A DNA stretch of 64,000 nucleotides from Rubinisphaera margarita (GCF_022267515.1 NZ_JAKFGB010000019.1:1-64000); one strand, 5' to 3'; shown: positions 45,925 to 61,445, numbered from the stretch's first letter. Numbers and translations are program-made. Notes: a model not told the origin generated them from the sequence alone.

Positions 45925-47088
45925 TTGAACATCTCGTCCGAGGAATTTGGCAAACGACTGGCGGCTCACCAGATCGATCCTCGACGCTATGCGGACGTCG
46001 AACGGAATTTCGTCGGCGTCGTCGATCTCCTGCAGGAAACCCGCTACGACGGCCTGCTGCTGACCCACCCGGAGAACTTCGCCTGGTTCACGGCTGGCAG
46101 CGATCCGCGGTTCGGCCAGCAGTACGCATTTCCCGGGGCAGCCATCTTCGTCACTTCGACAGGACGCGTGATTCTCACCACCGACTCAGTCTCCCTGCAG
46201 CTCTTTGAACGGGAAATCAACGGCCTCGGCTTCCAGTTGAAGGAACGACTCTGGACCGACGACCTTCCGAGTCTCGTTGATGAGATTACCCGCGGCCGAG
46301 CCGTGATGAGCGACTCGGGCTTCAGCCGCACCCGCGCCATGCCGGAGCGCGTCCAGTCACTCAGGCTCGACCACAGTCCGTTCACCCGCGAACGCTGGCA
46401 GCAACTCGGACTCGATCTGACCAGCATCGTGGAAAGGCTGCTTCACACGGTGACTCCTGGCATGACCGAGCGGGAAGTTGCGGTCCGTCTCAATGTCGAT
46501 CTGCTCGCTCGCGGGCTGACGCCCCAGAGAGTTCAGGTTTACGCCGATGACGAACACGTGAAGTACCCCGGCTGGACGGCCGATGAAACACCGATCCTGA
46601 AACGTTGCGTTCTTCAGGTCATCGCCAGCCGCGACGGTCTCAGCGAAGCCATCGCACGAACCGTCGACTTCGCCGAACCAGATGCGGAACTTCGCGAAGA
46701 TCGCGAGCGTGTCCGTCAGCTTCTCGCCACGGCTGCGATTGCGTTGAATCGCTGCGAAACCACCCCGCAGTTATGGAACGTCATGGAAGAAGCGGCTCGG
46801 ACACTCGGACTCGACGACGAATGGCGGCGAAGTGAATTCGCCATCGAGCTCGGCTACCGCTGCCCCGAGCGGGTTCTGTTGCCGGGAGGGGAGGCCGAGT
46901 TGAAAGAGCACGCCCACTGGTTCTGGCAGTTTCGACTCGGTAGAGCGATCGCCGGTCAAACACTGGTTCGCACCACCGGGGAAAGGGCAGCCGCAATTCT
47001 TTCCGACGACTGGCCCCGCAGGCCGGTCACGATTGATGGACAGACCATCGAAATTCCCGATGTCCTCCGCCTCGATGAGGCGTCCTGA
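45925..47088 (+). CDS. M24/creatinase-like protein, probably not a metallopeptidase
   Basis: A 387-residue protein with an N-terminal creatinase-type domain (YDGLLLTHPENFAWFTAG, near residue 42) and a C-terminal region shaped like the pita-bread fold of Xaa-Pro peptidases (SIVERLLHTVTPGMTEREVA). The Asp-Asp-His-Glu-Glu metal ligands of active M24 enzymes cannot be found; in the place of the DFG-type strand there is LKRCVLQVIASRDGLS. So it is likely non-catalytic. The best start is a TTG at 45925, as no in-frame ATG exists before residue 110. Its stop codon overlaps the next start (TGATG at 47086-47090), so it is coupled to the glycosyltransferase gene. Confidence 0.7.
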   Translation: MNISSEEFGKRLAAHQIDPRRYADVERNFVGVVDLLQETRYDGLLLTHPENFAWFTAGSDPRFGQQYAFPGAAIFVTSTGRVILTTDSVSLQLFEREINGLGFQLKERLWTDDLPSLVDEITRGRAVMSDSGFSRTRAMPERVQSLRLDHSPFTRERWQQLGLDLTSIVERLLHTVTPGMTEREVAVRLNVDLLARGLTPQRVQVYADDEHVKYPGWTADETPILKRCVLQVIASRDGLSEAIARTVDFAEPDAELREDRERVRQLLATAAIALNRCETTPQLWNVMEEAARTLGLDDEWRRSEFAIELGYRCPERVLLPGGEAELKEHAHWFWQFRLGRAIAGQTLVRTTGERAAAILSDDWPRRPVTIDGQTIEIPDVLRLDEAS

Positions 47089-48323
47089 TGGCGGCCCACA
47101 CGCTGGCGTTTGTGTCGTTGCCCGCCTGGCCGGTAGTTCATCCGGAGTCGGCGGGGATCTTTGGCGGCACCGAAACTCGAGCCGTGACGCTGGCCCGAGG
47201 ACTGGCAAGTCGTTCGAACTTCGACGTGTGCTTTCTCGTGCGTCATCCCGATCTGATTCAACCGCAGTCGATTGACGGCATCACCTTTGAATCCTGGCGG
47301 GATCCGGTGACCGAACGCAATGCCCGCGTGGCGGAGGCGCTCAAGGAGAAACGCTGGTCCCCTGCCCTGCTTCGGGATGCGGCGGGGATTCTTCTGCACC
47401 GAGTCTTCCAGCCGAGAGGGAATACGCCGCTGCGAACCGATCCGGTGCTGCAGAAAACCGCCGCCGATCTCTTCTGCGTCTTCGGAGTCCACTCGGCGGC
47501 CGCGAAGGTGATCTACAACGCCCACCAGACTCAGCGAAAAGCGGTCCTGTTCCTCGGCTCTGACGCCGATGTCGATCCGCAGTACGCCTCGCCCGGTTCC
47601 TTCCGCACCCAATACGGAGAACGCAGCCCTGTCTGCCGCTGGGTACTGGAGAATGCCGATGCGGTCATTGTGCAGAATGAGAATCAACTGCAGTCACTGA
47701 AGGAGCATTTCCATCGCGAGGGCGAACTGCTGCGGAATCCGATCGATGTGGCGGACTGGAGAGCTCGAGTGGAGTCCGCGACTGCACCGGAGCGGACGTC
47801 CGACCGTTATGTCCTCTGGATCGGGCGAGCCGATGATTTTCACAAGCGGGCGAACATCGCACTCGACATCGCGAAAAAACTGCCGGATATCAACTTCGTG
47901 ATGATCCTCAACCCTCAGCAGCCGGAGGTGGAGCAACGCATCCGGGAAGGGTGTCCCGCCAATCTGCAGATCATCTCCCACGTCCCGTTCTCGCAGATGC
48001 CGGCTCTTTATCGAAACGCCGCACTGCTGTTGAACACATCCAGCAGTCAGCACGAAGGCCTGCCGAACACGTTTTTGCAGGCTGGGGCGAGCCGGGTGCC
48101 GATTGTTTCTCTGGAAGTCGATGCCGGGTATCTCTCAAAGTCCGGCGGCGGTGTCGTCGGCACGGGGGAAGTCGACAAGACGGTCGACGCCGTTCAACAG
48201 CTGTGGAGTTCAGCCGAGCTGCGGCAGCAACATGGACAGTCCGGGCACGATTACGTGGCTCAACATCACGATGTGCCGGTCGTCATCGATCAGCTCGTTG
48301 AGTTCCTCGGTCGCCTCGGCTGA
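47088..48323 (+). CDS. GT4-type glycosyltransferase
   Basis: A 411-residue glycosyltransferase with the two Rossmann-domain GT-B fold. The N-terminal domain has the glycine-rich SAGIFGGTETRAVTLARGL, and the C-terminal domain begins at about residue 242 with VLWIGRADDFHKRANIALD (position of the usual GR...KG loop) and contains NTSSSQHEGLPNTFLQAGA, the E-x7-E donor-site motif. A nucleotide sugar is the expected donor; acceptor unknown. Start and previous stop share one base. The gene ends directly at the stop of the convergent sulfatase gene, with no bases between. Confidence 0.88.
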   Translation: MAAHTLAFVSLPAWPVVHPESAGIFGGTETRAVTLARGLASRSNFDVCFLVRHPDLIQPQSIDGITFESWRDPVTERNARVAEALKEKRWSPALLRDAAGILLHRVFQPRGNTPLRTDPVLQKTAADLFCVFGVHSAAAKVIYNAHQTQRKAVLFLGSDADVDPQYASPGSFRTQYGERSPVCRWVLENADAVIVQNENQLQSLKEHFHREGELLRNPIDVADWRARVESATAPERTSDRYVLWIGRADDFHKRANIALDIAKKLPDINFVMILNPQQPEVEQRIREGCPANLQIISHVPFSQMPALYRNAALLLNTSSSQHEGLPNTFLQAGASRVPIVSLEVDAGYLSKSGGGVVGTGEVDKTVDAVQQLWSSAELRQQHGQSGHDYVAQHHDVPVVIDQLVEFLGRLG

Positions 48324-49670
48324 TCACGGCTTCCGGGTTCGGTCCTGTTCGATGCTTTCCGTCCACTCCTCGAGCTGCCGTTGCATCTGGCGATAGCGGT
48401 TCGGCTGACGGGCGGAGACATCGGTTGTTTCCTCGGGATCGGCTGCGAGATTGTAGAGCACGGGCCGTGCGGTCGAATCGCCCTTGAGTTCGTTCCGCGT
48501 CATGAAGGGCCGCACCAGCTTCCATGAGCCGTCCCGCATCGCCGCGTTGTGCGAGTAATTCGGCTCGCCGCGGTTCCATTGCCAGAAGCGGACTGGGTCG
48601 GGCTGTGTTTCTCCGTTGAGCACTCCCGCGAAGCTGACGCCATCCAGCCGACTCTTCGGCTCGTACGCAATCCCGCACAGATCGATCAGCGTCGGGAAGA
48701 GATCGGCGAAGTGGACGAGCCGGGACTGCTCGCCGGCGTCCCATTGCTCGCTCCACCGCATCAGCAGCGGCACGCGGATCCCCCCTTCATAGATTTCGTA
48801 CTTGGTTCCCCGCAGCTCCCGATTGAAACGTTCGCCGGTGAGCGGATCGGGGCCGTTATCGCTGGCGAAGATGACGATCGTCTGCTCCGCGAGGTCGAGC
48901 CGGTCGAGTTCATCGAGCAGTTCCCCGATGCCGCGATCCATGATTTCGATCATCGCGTAAATTGTCGCGGTCTTTCTGGGCAGTCCCTTCTGTTCGTAAC
49001 TCGCGATCAGTTCCTCGGGAGCGTGCAGCGGGCGATGGGGAGCATAGTGGGCCAGATGCAGAAAGAAGGGACGGTTCTGATTTCGCCGCACGAAGTTCAC
49101 GGCTCGCTCGGAAAGGTCATCCGTCAGATAGCCCTCTTCGACCTCGACCATCTCGCCGTTGACATCGAGCGAGTAATTGAAGTAGCCCAGATCGGCCGAG
49201 CCGCCGAAGCCCTCGAATTCATCGAAGCCCCGTTTCAGCGGGTGATACTCCGGACGGGAGCCACAATGCCATTTGCCAATCAGCCCGGTCCGATAGCCGT
49301 TGTCGCGAAAGACATCGGCGATCGTCACCTCATCGAGATACAGGCTCGTCAGCTCCGGGTACTTGTTCATATTCAGGCTGACGACCCCGGTTCGCTGCGG
49401 ATACCGCCCGGTGAGCAGACAGGCCCGAGCCGGGGCACAAACCGCTGATCCGCTGTAAGCCTGCGTGAACTGCACACTCGTGGCGGCCAGCTGGTCGAGT
49501 CGCGGCGTGCGGCTGAGCCCGCCGTTCACGGAGCTGAAATCTCCGGGAGCGAGGTCATCGGCCAGGATGAGAATCACATTCGGCCGATCGCCCGACTCGG
49601 CAGCCGGGGCGTCGGTGGTGAACATCGTAGAAATCAGCAGTGCCGCAGCGAATGCGGTCCATCGAGGCAT
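48324..49670 (-). CDS. secreted sulfatase
   Basis: A 448-residue exported sulfatase (family S1). Signal peptide MPRWTAFAAALLISTMFTTDAPA. Metal site VILILADDLAPGD; signature CAPARACLLTGR with Cys78, to be converted to formylglycine; TGLIGKWHCG; and ASDNGPDP. This is the short form typical for planctomycete polysaccharide sulfatases (arylsulfatase A or N-acetylgalactosamine-sulfatase-like). Substrates are probably sulfated glycans of algae, from what is known of the phylum. The glycosyltransferase gene ends immediately beside its stop codon. Confidence 0.93.
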   Translation of the reverse strand: MPRWTAFAAALLISTMFTTDAPAAESGDRPNVILILADDLAPGDFSSVNGGLSRTPRLDQLAATSVQFTQAYSGSAVCAPARACLLTGRYPQRTGVVSLNMNKYPELTSLYLDEVTIADVFRDNGYRTGLIGKWHCGSRPEYHPLKRGFDEFEGFGGSADLGYFNYSLDVNGEMVEVEEGYLTDDLSERAVNFVRRNQNRPFFLHLAHYAPHRPLHAPEELIASYEQKGLPRKTATIYAMIEIMDRGIGELLDELDRLDLAEQTIVIFASDNGPDPLTGERFNRELRGTKYEIYEGGIRVPLLMRWSEQWDAGEQSRLVHFADLFPTLIDLCGIAYEPKSRLDGVSFAGVLNGETQPDPVRFWQWNRGEPNYSHNAAMRDGSWKLVRPFMTRNELKGDSTARPVLYNLAADPEETTDVSARQPNRYRQMQRQLEEWTESIEQDRTRKP

Positions 49671-49962
49671 AGTGGTCTCCCGGAAGTGTCGGAGCAGAAA
49701 CGCATCAGCCAGTCTAGATCGATCGACTGGACACCGCCAGCGGGAGCGGCATCAGGCTCGGCGGGCGTTGCCTTGCTTCCCCCGGGGCATATAATCCTCG
49801 GAGGTATCGGGAGATTCTAGAGAGGGCAGGCCATGGCGTGGCCTCTTGTGCTTCACCACCCCGGGGGAATCAACCGGGGCGACTCATAACGAACAAATCG
49901 ACCGGCATCGGTCCAGCGGCGTCAGCGGAAGAAATCGACAGGGAGAGGATTCCACAGTTTTT

Positions 49963-56328
<6,366 letters not shown>

Positions 56329-56531
56329 AGGAATCGGTCCCGAACCCGGGGCGGAGTCTCCGTGTCCCAAAAAAAGGTCCCATTTCGAGAAATCCGAGTC
56401 ATGCGGACCGGTCCGATGATCCGAAAAAGACAGGAGAGATTGACCGATTCTGACGGCTCGCAAGAATAGCAAAGCGAGGGAATCCAAGCCCTTGCAAAGC
56501 CCACGAAACGGTCGCTATGATGCGACACCAC

Positions 56532-56620
56532 GGAGAGATGGCTGAGAGGCCGAAAGCGCCGGATTGCTAATCCGGTAAGTCTCGAAAGAGGCTTCACGGG
56601 TTCGAATCCCGTTCTCTCCG
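56532..56620 (+). tRNA. tRNA-Ser (GCT anticodon)
   Basis: An 89-base class II tRNA: acceptor GGAGAGA/TCTCTCC, anticodon stem CCGGA/TCCGG with loop TTGCTAA, variable arm GTCTCGAAAGAGGCTT, T arm CACGGG-TTCGAAT-CCCGT, discriminator G, no CCA encoded. An integrase gene follows about 130 bases downstream. Confidence 0.96.
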
Positions 56621-56621
56621 C
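56597..56621 (+). other. presumed attachment site at the 3' end of tRNA-Ser
   Basis: The T arm and acceptor 3' half of the tRNA are the usual crossover site for elements with tyrosine integrases, and the integrase gene lies directly downstream in the same direction. A second copy of this sequence was not found in the window; it should lie beyond 64000. Confidence 0.4.
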
Positions 56622-56631
56622 TTTTGCTTGC

Positions 56632-56670
56632 TGCCCGTGAGCCTAACCCTATGACTCGCGGGCATTTGCG
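56632..56670 (+). terminator. terminator-like hairpin after tRNA-Ser
   Basis: Ten-base stem with one mismatch (tgcccgtgag at 56632-56641, ctcgcgggca at 56655-56664) followed by TTTGCGTTTTC. Confidence 0.6.
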
Positions 56671-56697
56671 TTTTCTGAGACTCTCAGAAAGTTCCCG

Positions 56698-56728
56698 TTT
56701 GTAGCGCTTTTTGTAGCGTTTTGTAGCG
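56698..56728 (+). repeat. three direct repeats of TTTGTAGCG
   Basis: Exact copies at 56698-56706, 56710-56718 and 56720-56728, spaced 12 and 10 bases, that is about one helix turn, 27 bases before the integrase start codon. Possible arm-type integrase or regulator binding sites. Just upstream is the palindrome ttctgaga-c-tctcagaa. Confidence 0.5.
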
Positions 56729-56754
56729 GAGAGCTTCTCTGAGGAGACTCGAAA

Positions 56755-58160
56755 ATGCCCAAGAAATCGACCGATCGATCCGGTAAGAAAACACCCGCGT
56801 TTCGCGTGGGGCGCGTCCGTGTTTACCTGCGGGGACAGGTCTGGTACCTGTCCTATCATGAGGGCGGGAAACGCAAGCAGCCTCGTGTCGGACCAAGTCG
56901 CGACATTGCTCGGCAAATGGCTGCCGAGATCAATGCTCAGCTCGAAGTCGGCGTTCCTTCTTCACTGGGCTTTGAGCCGATTACCATCGTCGATCTGCGG
57001 CAACGCTGGCTGGAGCAGCACGAGCACGTGCGCCGCTCCTCGCTACCGACGATTCGACGTTATCAATCGGCGACCGCACACCTGATCGACTTTGTTACCA
57101 ACCGATGTCCGATCCGGCGGGCATCCGATTTTCGCTCCACGCACGCCGAACAGTTCGTGCGATATCTGCGTTCCTTGCGGGTCGCAGCGAACGGACATAC
57201 GCATTCGCGACAGCGTCGGCTACTGGACTCCGGCATCCGATATATTCTGCTGACGTGCTCGACCATGTTCAACTACGCGGAACGACATCGGCATTTGCCA
57301 CCCTATGTTGAGAACCCGTTTCGCGCGATTGAAGTGGGACGAATCCGGGTCGAAGACGCCAAGCCGATTGAGGTTTTTGATCACGACTCCGAACGCCGAC
57401 TTCTTGAAGCGTGCGATGAGTGGCAGTTTCCGGTCTTCCTCACTTTATTAATGACCGGGATGCGTCCGGGTGAACTTGCACTTGCTGCTACCCGACGACC
57501 TGGATCTGGGGAATCGTTGGATCTTTGTGCGCAACAAGCCCCAACTCGGTTGGCAAGTGAAAACGAGATCCGAACGAGCGATCCCGATTCTCCCGGCTCT
57601 CGCCGAAGTGCTCTCGTTTGTTGTCGGGGAACGAAAAGCAGGGCCACTGTTTCTCCGCCGTCGCTGCTGCGAAGGTCGTGATCATCCTCCACTGCTGAAA
57701 CTGACTGCCCGGCAATTGGAACAGGAGTTTCAGCGACGTCTCGCGATCGAAACGAAACTTGCGGATGTGGACGACATTCGACTGAAGAAAGAGGCTGTCG
57801 CCAAGACGGTCTGGCGCGATGTCGGATCGGTGAAGAACGAACAGATCCGCCAGGACTTCATGCGACTGACAAAGTCTATTGGCTTGATCGGAGTTACCGC
57901 CCCCAAATGCCTGCGTCACACGTTTGCAACCTGCCTCCAAGACGCCAACGTGGACCCGCTCGTGCGGAACGAATTGATGGGCCACTCGCCCGACCATGGA
58001 ACATGGTTTTGGAGGCGGCTTGGGTATGACGTCGACCTACACCCATACACGGCCGGAAACAAAGCGAAGGCAGTTGGAAGAGGCACTCGCCGGCCGGCCG
58101 GGCATTTTACTTGCGTCACAGTGGGTGGCATCTCGTGACGGGGGCTGTGCCCCTCATTGA
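56755..58160 (+). pseudogene. tyrosine integrase, broken by two frameshifts
   Basis: Three frames together give a full integrase. Frame one (56755 to about 57482) has the N-terminal SAM-like domain and the first catalytic Arg in TGMRPGEL. The frame then shifts: family order GELAxLLLPDDLDL is restored by adding two bases near 57482. Frame two carries KTRSERAIP (catalytic Lys) and PKCLRHTFAT (Arg; the usual His of the box is Lys here), then NELMGHSP. A second shift near 57990 moves to frame three, which contains GLGMTSTYTHTRPETKRRQ with the Tyr nucleophile and ends at 58160. Each shift fits a 2-base loss. No single product can contain all catalytic residues, so the gene is inactive unless the sequence has errors. 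Confidence 0.8.
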
Positions 58161-58197
58161 TCTGTGTTCCTTACCCATCAGTCCGGGGTGTCGGTGA

Positions 58198-59685
58198 CTA
58201 AACGCCACCCCGGAAGCGTTCCATTTGTTTGTGCAATGCTTCGACGAGAGGTTCCATCTGCTTTGTCACAGCCTCCACGTACCGCTCACGAATCTGGTTG
58301 AGGTGTGTGTACCCCACAATCGCAGCACGTCCCGGCGACTGCCCCATGAGGAACTTCCGGTAGAACTCGGGCATGCCTGCGTTTTCCATGCAGGTACTGA
58401 AGAGATGGCGGAAGTCTTTAAGCGTCGCTTCGACTGGCCAGCCTAATTTTGCTTTGAGCCGGGCAAACTCGTGCTCGATGTGATCGTAATTCAGGCCTCC
58501 AGCGTCCAGCACCATCTGGTCGCGAATGGAGGCACGAATCCGCGCAGTGAGGTTTCGCTCTTTGTCGAGCCGCCAAGCGTATTCTTTGCGGAGATCTTCT
58601 CGCGACGCCTGGGCCAGCGGGGGTGTCACTTTCGCCTCCCACACGGTCCGACGCTGGAACAATATTCCCTCTCCAGATCGGTGAGTGGTCAGCAATTCAT
58701 GGAGCGGTTCAATGAGTGGCAGCCGTTTGTCTCGTCGTCCTTTGGTGAAATAGCCCAATTCGTGGTCACAGGTGACTTTCAACCAGTCGTCCTGAATCGA
58801 TTCCCGGAATAACCAGCATGGCTCGGAGGCCTGCAGACCGTAAAACACATACAGCGCGAACATGGGCAACTGCCACGTGTCGCATGCGTTCAGAAAGTCA
58901 ACGGCCATTGAAACGGTGATGTCGGGCTCGCCGAACATGTCCGGGACTGCCTTCGTACTGACACGCCGACGTTCCGAAAACGGGTTTTGAAATCCGTGCG
59001 GCAGGAGTGGTTCTCGCTGAGGATCAGAAGCCCAGCGATACATCGCTCGGGCTACGTCGAGCACGTACTGCGGTTTGACTATCCGCTTAGTCGGCGTGTG
59101 GGGATGCCCGTTTGGCGAGATCTGCAGGTTATTCAGGTAGGTCGTGAAATCGAGAACGAAGTTTCGGTCGACGTGGCGGACGTTTTGATAGCTCCGTGAG
59201 ACATGTGGCTGCTGGACGAAGCTGACATAGTGGTTTAGAGCGCTTTTGTAACGAGCTACCGTTTTCGGATCGATCTCGCCGGCATCCGCACGACGACGCA
59301 GATTTTCATAGAATTGTTGTACGAGTTCCTGATGCCGCAGGTTCCGGCGGCCGCACCCAGCGCTGCGAAAATTCTCCAGCTGCTCATCAACTTCTCGCGC
59401 TCGGATGATGGCTTGAACGAAGTCCCCTTCGACTCGTTCGCTGAGGGTCCGTTTCGTACCCCGATCCCACCACTGCAGCACGTAGTGATTGGAGCGAGAG
59501 TAGATCCGAACCCGTTTGGGAGATGCGATACCTGCAGGAAACTCTCGAATCCGGTGCAGCCGATGCTTTTCACCGTATCGCAATGCCCAAGAATCGGCAT
59601 CTTGCTTCTTCTTTGTTGATGATGTTTTCACTGCCAATTTCCCTGGCCGTGATCGATCTTGCAAACCCGTCCTCGGATTTGTCAC
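58198..59685 (-). CDS. tyrosine recombinase homolog with substituted catalytic residues
   Basis: A 495-residue protein. Residues about 115-215 form a SAM-like core-binding domain (LVQQFYENLRRRADAGEIDP, then TVARYKSALNHYVSF). The catalytic domain is recognisable from YGLQASEPCWLF, KGRRDKRLPLIEPL, KDFRHLFSTCMENAG, FLMGQSPGRAAIVGYTHL. Compared with the usual R-K-HxxR-H/W-Y set, the first Arg is Gln (LQASE for LRPSE), the first His of HxxR is Lys and the last His/Trp is Gln (GQS for GHS), while Lys, the second Arg and Tyr remain. The start is a GTG at 59685. It is convergent with the broken integrase (37 bases between the ends). Confidence 0.75.
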   Translation of the reverse strand: MTNPRTGLQDRSRPGKLAVKTSSTKKKQDADSWALRYGEKHRLHRIREFPAGIASPKRVRIYSRSNHYVLQWWDRGTKRTLSERVEGDFVQAIIRAREVDEQLENFRSAGCGRRNLRHQELVQQFYENLRRRADAGEIDPKTVARYKSALNHYVSFVQQPHVSRSYQNVRHVDRNFVLDFTTYLNNLQISPNGHPHTPTKRIVKPQYVLDVARAMYRWASDPQREPLLPHGFQNPFSERRRVSTKAVPDMFGEPDITVSMAVDFLNACDTWQLPMFALYVFYGLQASEPCWLFRESIQDDWLKVTCDHELGYFTKGRRDKRLPLIEPLHELLTTHRSGEGILFQRRTVWEAKVTPPLAQASREDLRKEYAWRLDKERNLTARIRASIRDQMVLDAGGLNYDHIEHEFARLKAKLGWPVEATLKDFRHLFSTCMENAGMPEFYRKFLMGQSPGRAAIVGYTHLNQIRERYVEAVTKQMEPLVEALHKQMERFRGGV

Positions 59686-59832
59686 ATCGATCGATTCCAG
59701 GGGCTAGGCATTTGCGCGCCGGGGCATGGGAGAATTCGAAATTTGCATTGACCACGAAGTTGCGAAGTCGTACCTGTTAACTGCTGCTGACGCCGATTTT
59801 CAGATCTCACGACCAACCTCAGGGGCCTCGAA

Positions 59833-60993
59833 ATGTCCAGGGACGTTGAATACATCTATGTTTTGATCACAGTCAGTAGTAGTGAATTTGGGTTTAAGTT
59901 CGCATCGGAACCCAATGACGAAGCGGATTTCCAATTTCATTTGTGCCGCAAGCCCATTTCTCTTGCCGAAATTGAGTTCGATCAGTTCTGGATGCCGACC
60001 CCGAGTCTGTATGGTCAGCGGAAAACGAATGCCGCCAATCAACAACCGATCGTGGATTTCTGGTGGACGGTTTGCGGATTGCAGGGATCTCAGTCAGAGA
60101 GAGACATCCAAGAGACTTACCTTCTGGCGAAGATCCTGCCCCACGCGCGGAGCAATGGATCCCGGAGCGTTTTTGTCGATTCTGTCGAGATCCCGGCTCG
60201 GGGTCGTCGTCGGCAGATCGAAGCCTGGACCAACGAGCTGGAACGGCTGTTGAGCAGTTCTCGTAGTGCGGAGTACGACGACGTGCAGTTCCGTGATGCT
60301 ACGGCCAATTTTCTCGGTCCCCCGGAGTATGATCCTTCTGTGGAAGAGAAGTATCAGGAAATGTGCGAGCGTCTCTTCTCGGACGCCCGAGATCGGATCC
60401 AGCGAGAGGGGGATTCGGCGGTCCAATCGGTTCTCCACGACTGGGAAAACCTGATCAATCGGATTGGGCGTCGGCGAGGTAACGCGCTCGTGAAGCAGGT
60501 CCTCGACATCTTGTCCTACGAGTGCAGAACTGCACTCCATCGGTGTTACTCAGCGGTTTGGGACATTCTTCTCCGTGGACTGGCTCAGAACTATCCCATG
60601 ACGCAAGTAAGCCTCTTGTTTCACCACTTTTGGCATTTCGATCACTGCCAACCCTCGAACGAAACAGACGAGGCCAACTTTCACCTCTTTCACGGTCACA
60701 TTTTTGCCCTTCATCCGGCATGCGGACCGTTCCTTCTCACTCCCCGAGGCCAAGAGATCGTTGCTGATTATCTTGGGGATCGCACCGAGTCATCCCGCAA
60801 TCGCCTGCTGCACGCTCTGTCGATCGCCATTTATTACTATTCCAACAAATACGAGGTCACAAAATCGTTGCGAAAGAACCAAAGCGTAGTGACCACTCAG
60901 TCTGAAATGAGTGGTCATATCGACGCATTGGCCGAGCAGGAAAGAGTGAAGAGAGAAGAGGGAGAGGGGATCGATAAAAAACGAGAGGAGTAG
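59833..60993 (+). CDS. hypothetical protein of the integrative element
   Basis: A 386-residue protein I cannot assign. No signal peptide or clear membrane segment. The N-terminal part (residues 1-130) is of mixed beta type (VEYIYVLITVSSSEFGFKFA), the middle is helical (EKYQEMCERLFSDARDRIQR, LINRIGRRRGNALVKQVLDI), the segment FHHFWHFDHCQPS (about 260) is unusually rich in His and aromatic residues and could bind metal, and the last 30 residues are highly charged. The ATG at 59833 follows AGGGGCCTCGAA. A strong terminator follows at 61027. It is divergent from the degenerate recombinase gene and is the only clear non-recombinase gene here, so it may be cargo. Confidence 0.7.
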   Translation: MSRDVEYIYVLITVSSSEFGFKFASEPNDEADFQFHLCRKPISLAEIEFDQFWMPTPSLYGQRKTNAANQQPIVDFWWTVCGLQGSQSERDIQETYLLAKILPHARSNGSRSVFVDSVEIPARGRRRQIEAWTNELERLLSSSRSAEYDDVQFRDATANFLGPPEYDPSVEEKYQEMCERLFSDARDRIQREGDSAVQSVLHDWENLINRIGRRRGNALVKQVLDILSYECRTALHRCYSAVWDILLRGLAQNYPMTQVSLLFHHFWHFDHCQPSNETDEANFHLFHGHIFALHPACGPFLLTPRGQEIVADYLGDRTESSRNRLLHALSIAIYYYSNKYEVTKSLRKNQSVVTTQSEMSGHIDALAEQERVKREEGEGIDKKREE

Positions 60994-61026
60994 CGAGAGT
61001 ATTCAAGTAAAACACGTCAATCAGTC

Positions 61027-61064
61027 GCCCTGTTGCTCTGTCGCGAGCAGCAGGGCTTTTTTTT
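61027..61064 (+). terminator. rho-independent terminator after the hypothetical gene
   Basis: Twelve-base stem with one G-T pair (gccctgttgctc at 61027-61038, gagcagcagggc at 61045-61056) and eight T residues. Confidence 0.92.
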
Positions 61065-61160
61065 GGGACACTCGGGTGCGCGCAAATGCCTAGGGGCGGA
61101 TCAGCATGTTGCTGATTCCGGGAATAGGCACTGCGGGCGACCCAATAAGAGGAGCCAAAG

Positions 61161-61439
61161 ATGCCTAAGCCTGCATCTCATTCTGCCAACCGTATGCACG
61201 GAGAACGACGAGAGGCCGTCGAAGAAATCAAGCCAGCCGCCAGCAACATCGAGCTGGCAGAGCTGATTTCTTACGGCCTCGTCCCCTTCCCCGATGATCT
61301 GTCCCACGAGCAGGCAACAGACCTGTTGCTGAAAGTGCGGCAGTTTCGACGCAGGCGGTTGGTACGTCTCATCGCTCAGGCGATTGCTCAAGACATCATG
61401 TCGGGCAATCGCCATTGTGATAACTTGCAAGGAGGTTAA
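61161..61439 (+). CDS. small protein upstream of the serine recombinase
   Basis: A 92-residue, mainly helical and basic protein (NIELAELISYGLVPFPDDLS, then LLLKVRQFRRRRLVRLIAQA). It starts at ATG 61161 with AAGAGGAG upstream. Its stop lies six bases before the recombinase start and the strong ribosome-binding site AAGGAGG of the recombinase is inside its 3' end, so the two are cotranslated. It could be an accessory or directionality protein, but nothing in the sequence proves this. Confidence 0.65.
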   Translation: MPKPASHSANRMHGERREAVEEIKPAASNIELAELISYGLVPFPDDLSHEQATDLLLKVRQFRRRRLVRLIAQAIAQDIMSGNRHCDNLQGG

Positions 61440-61445
61440 CCCTCA

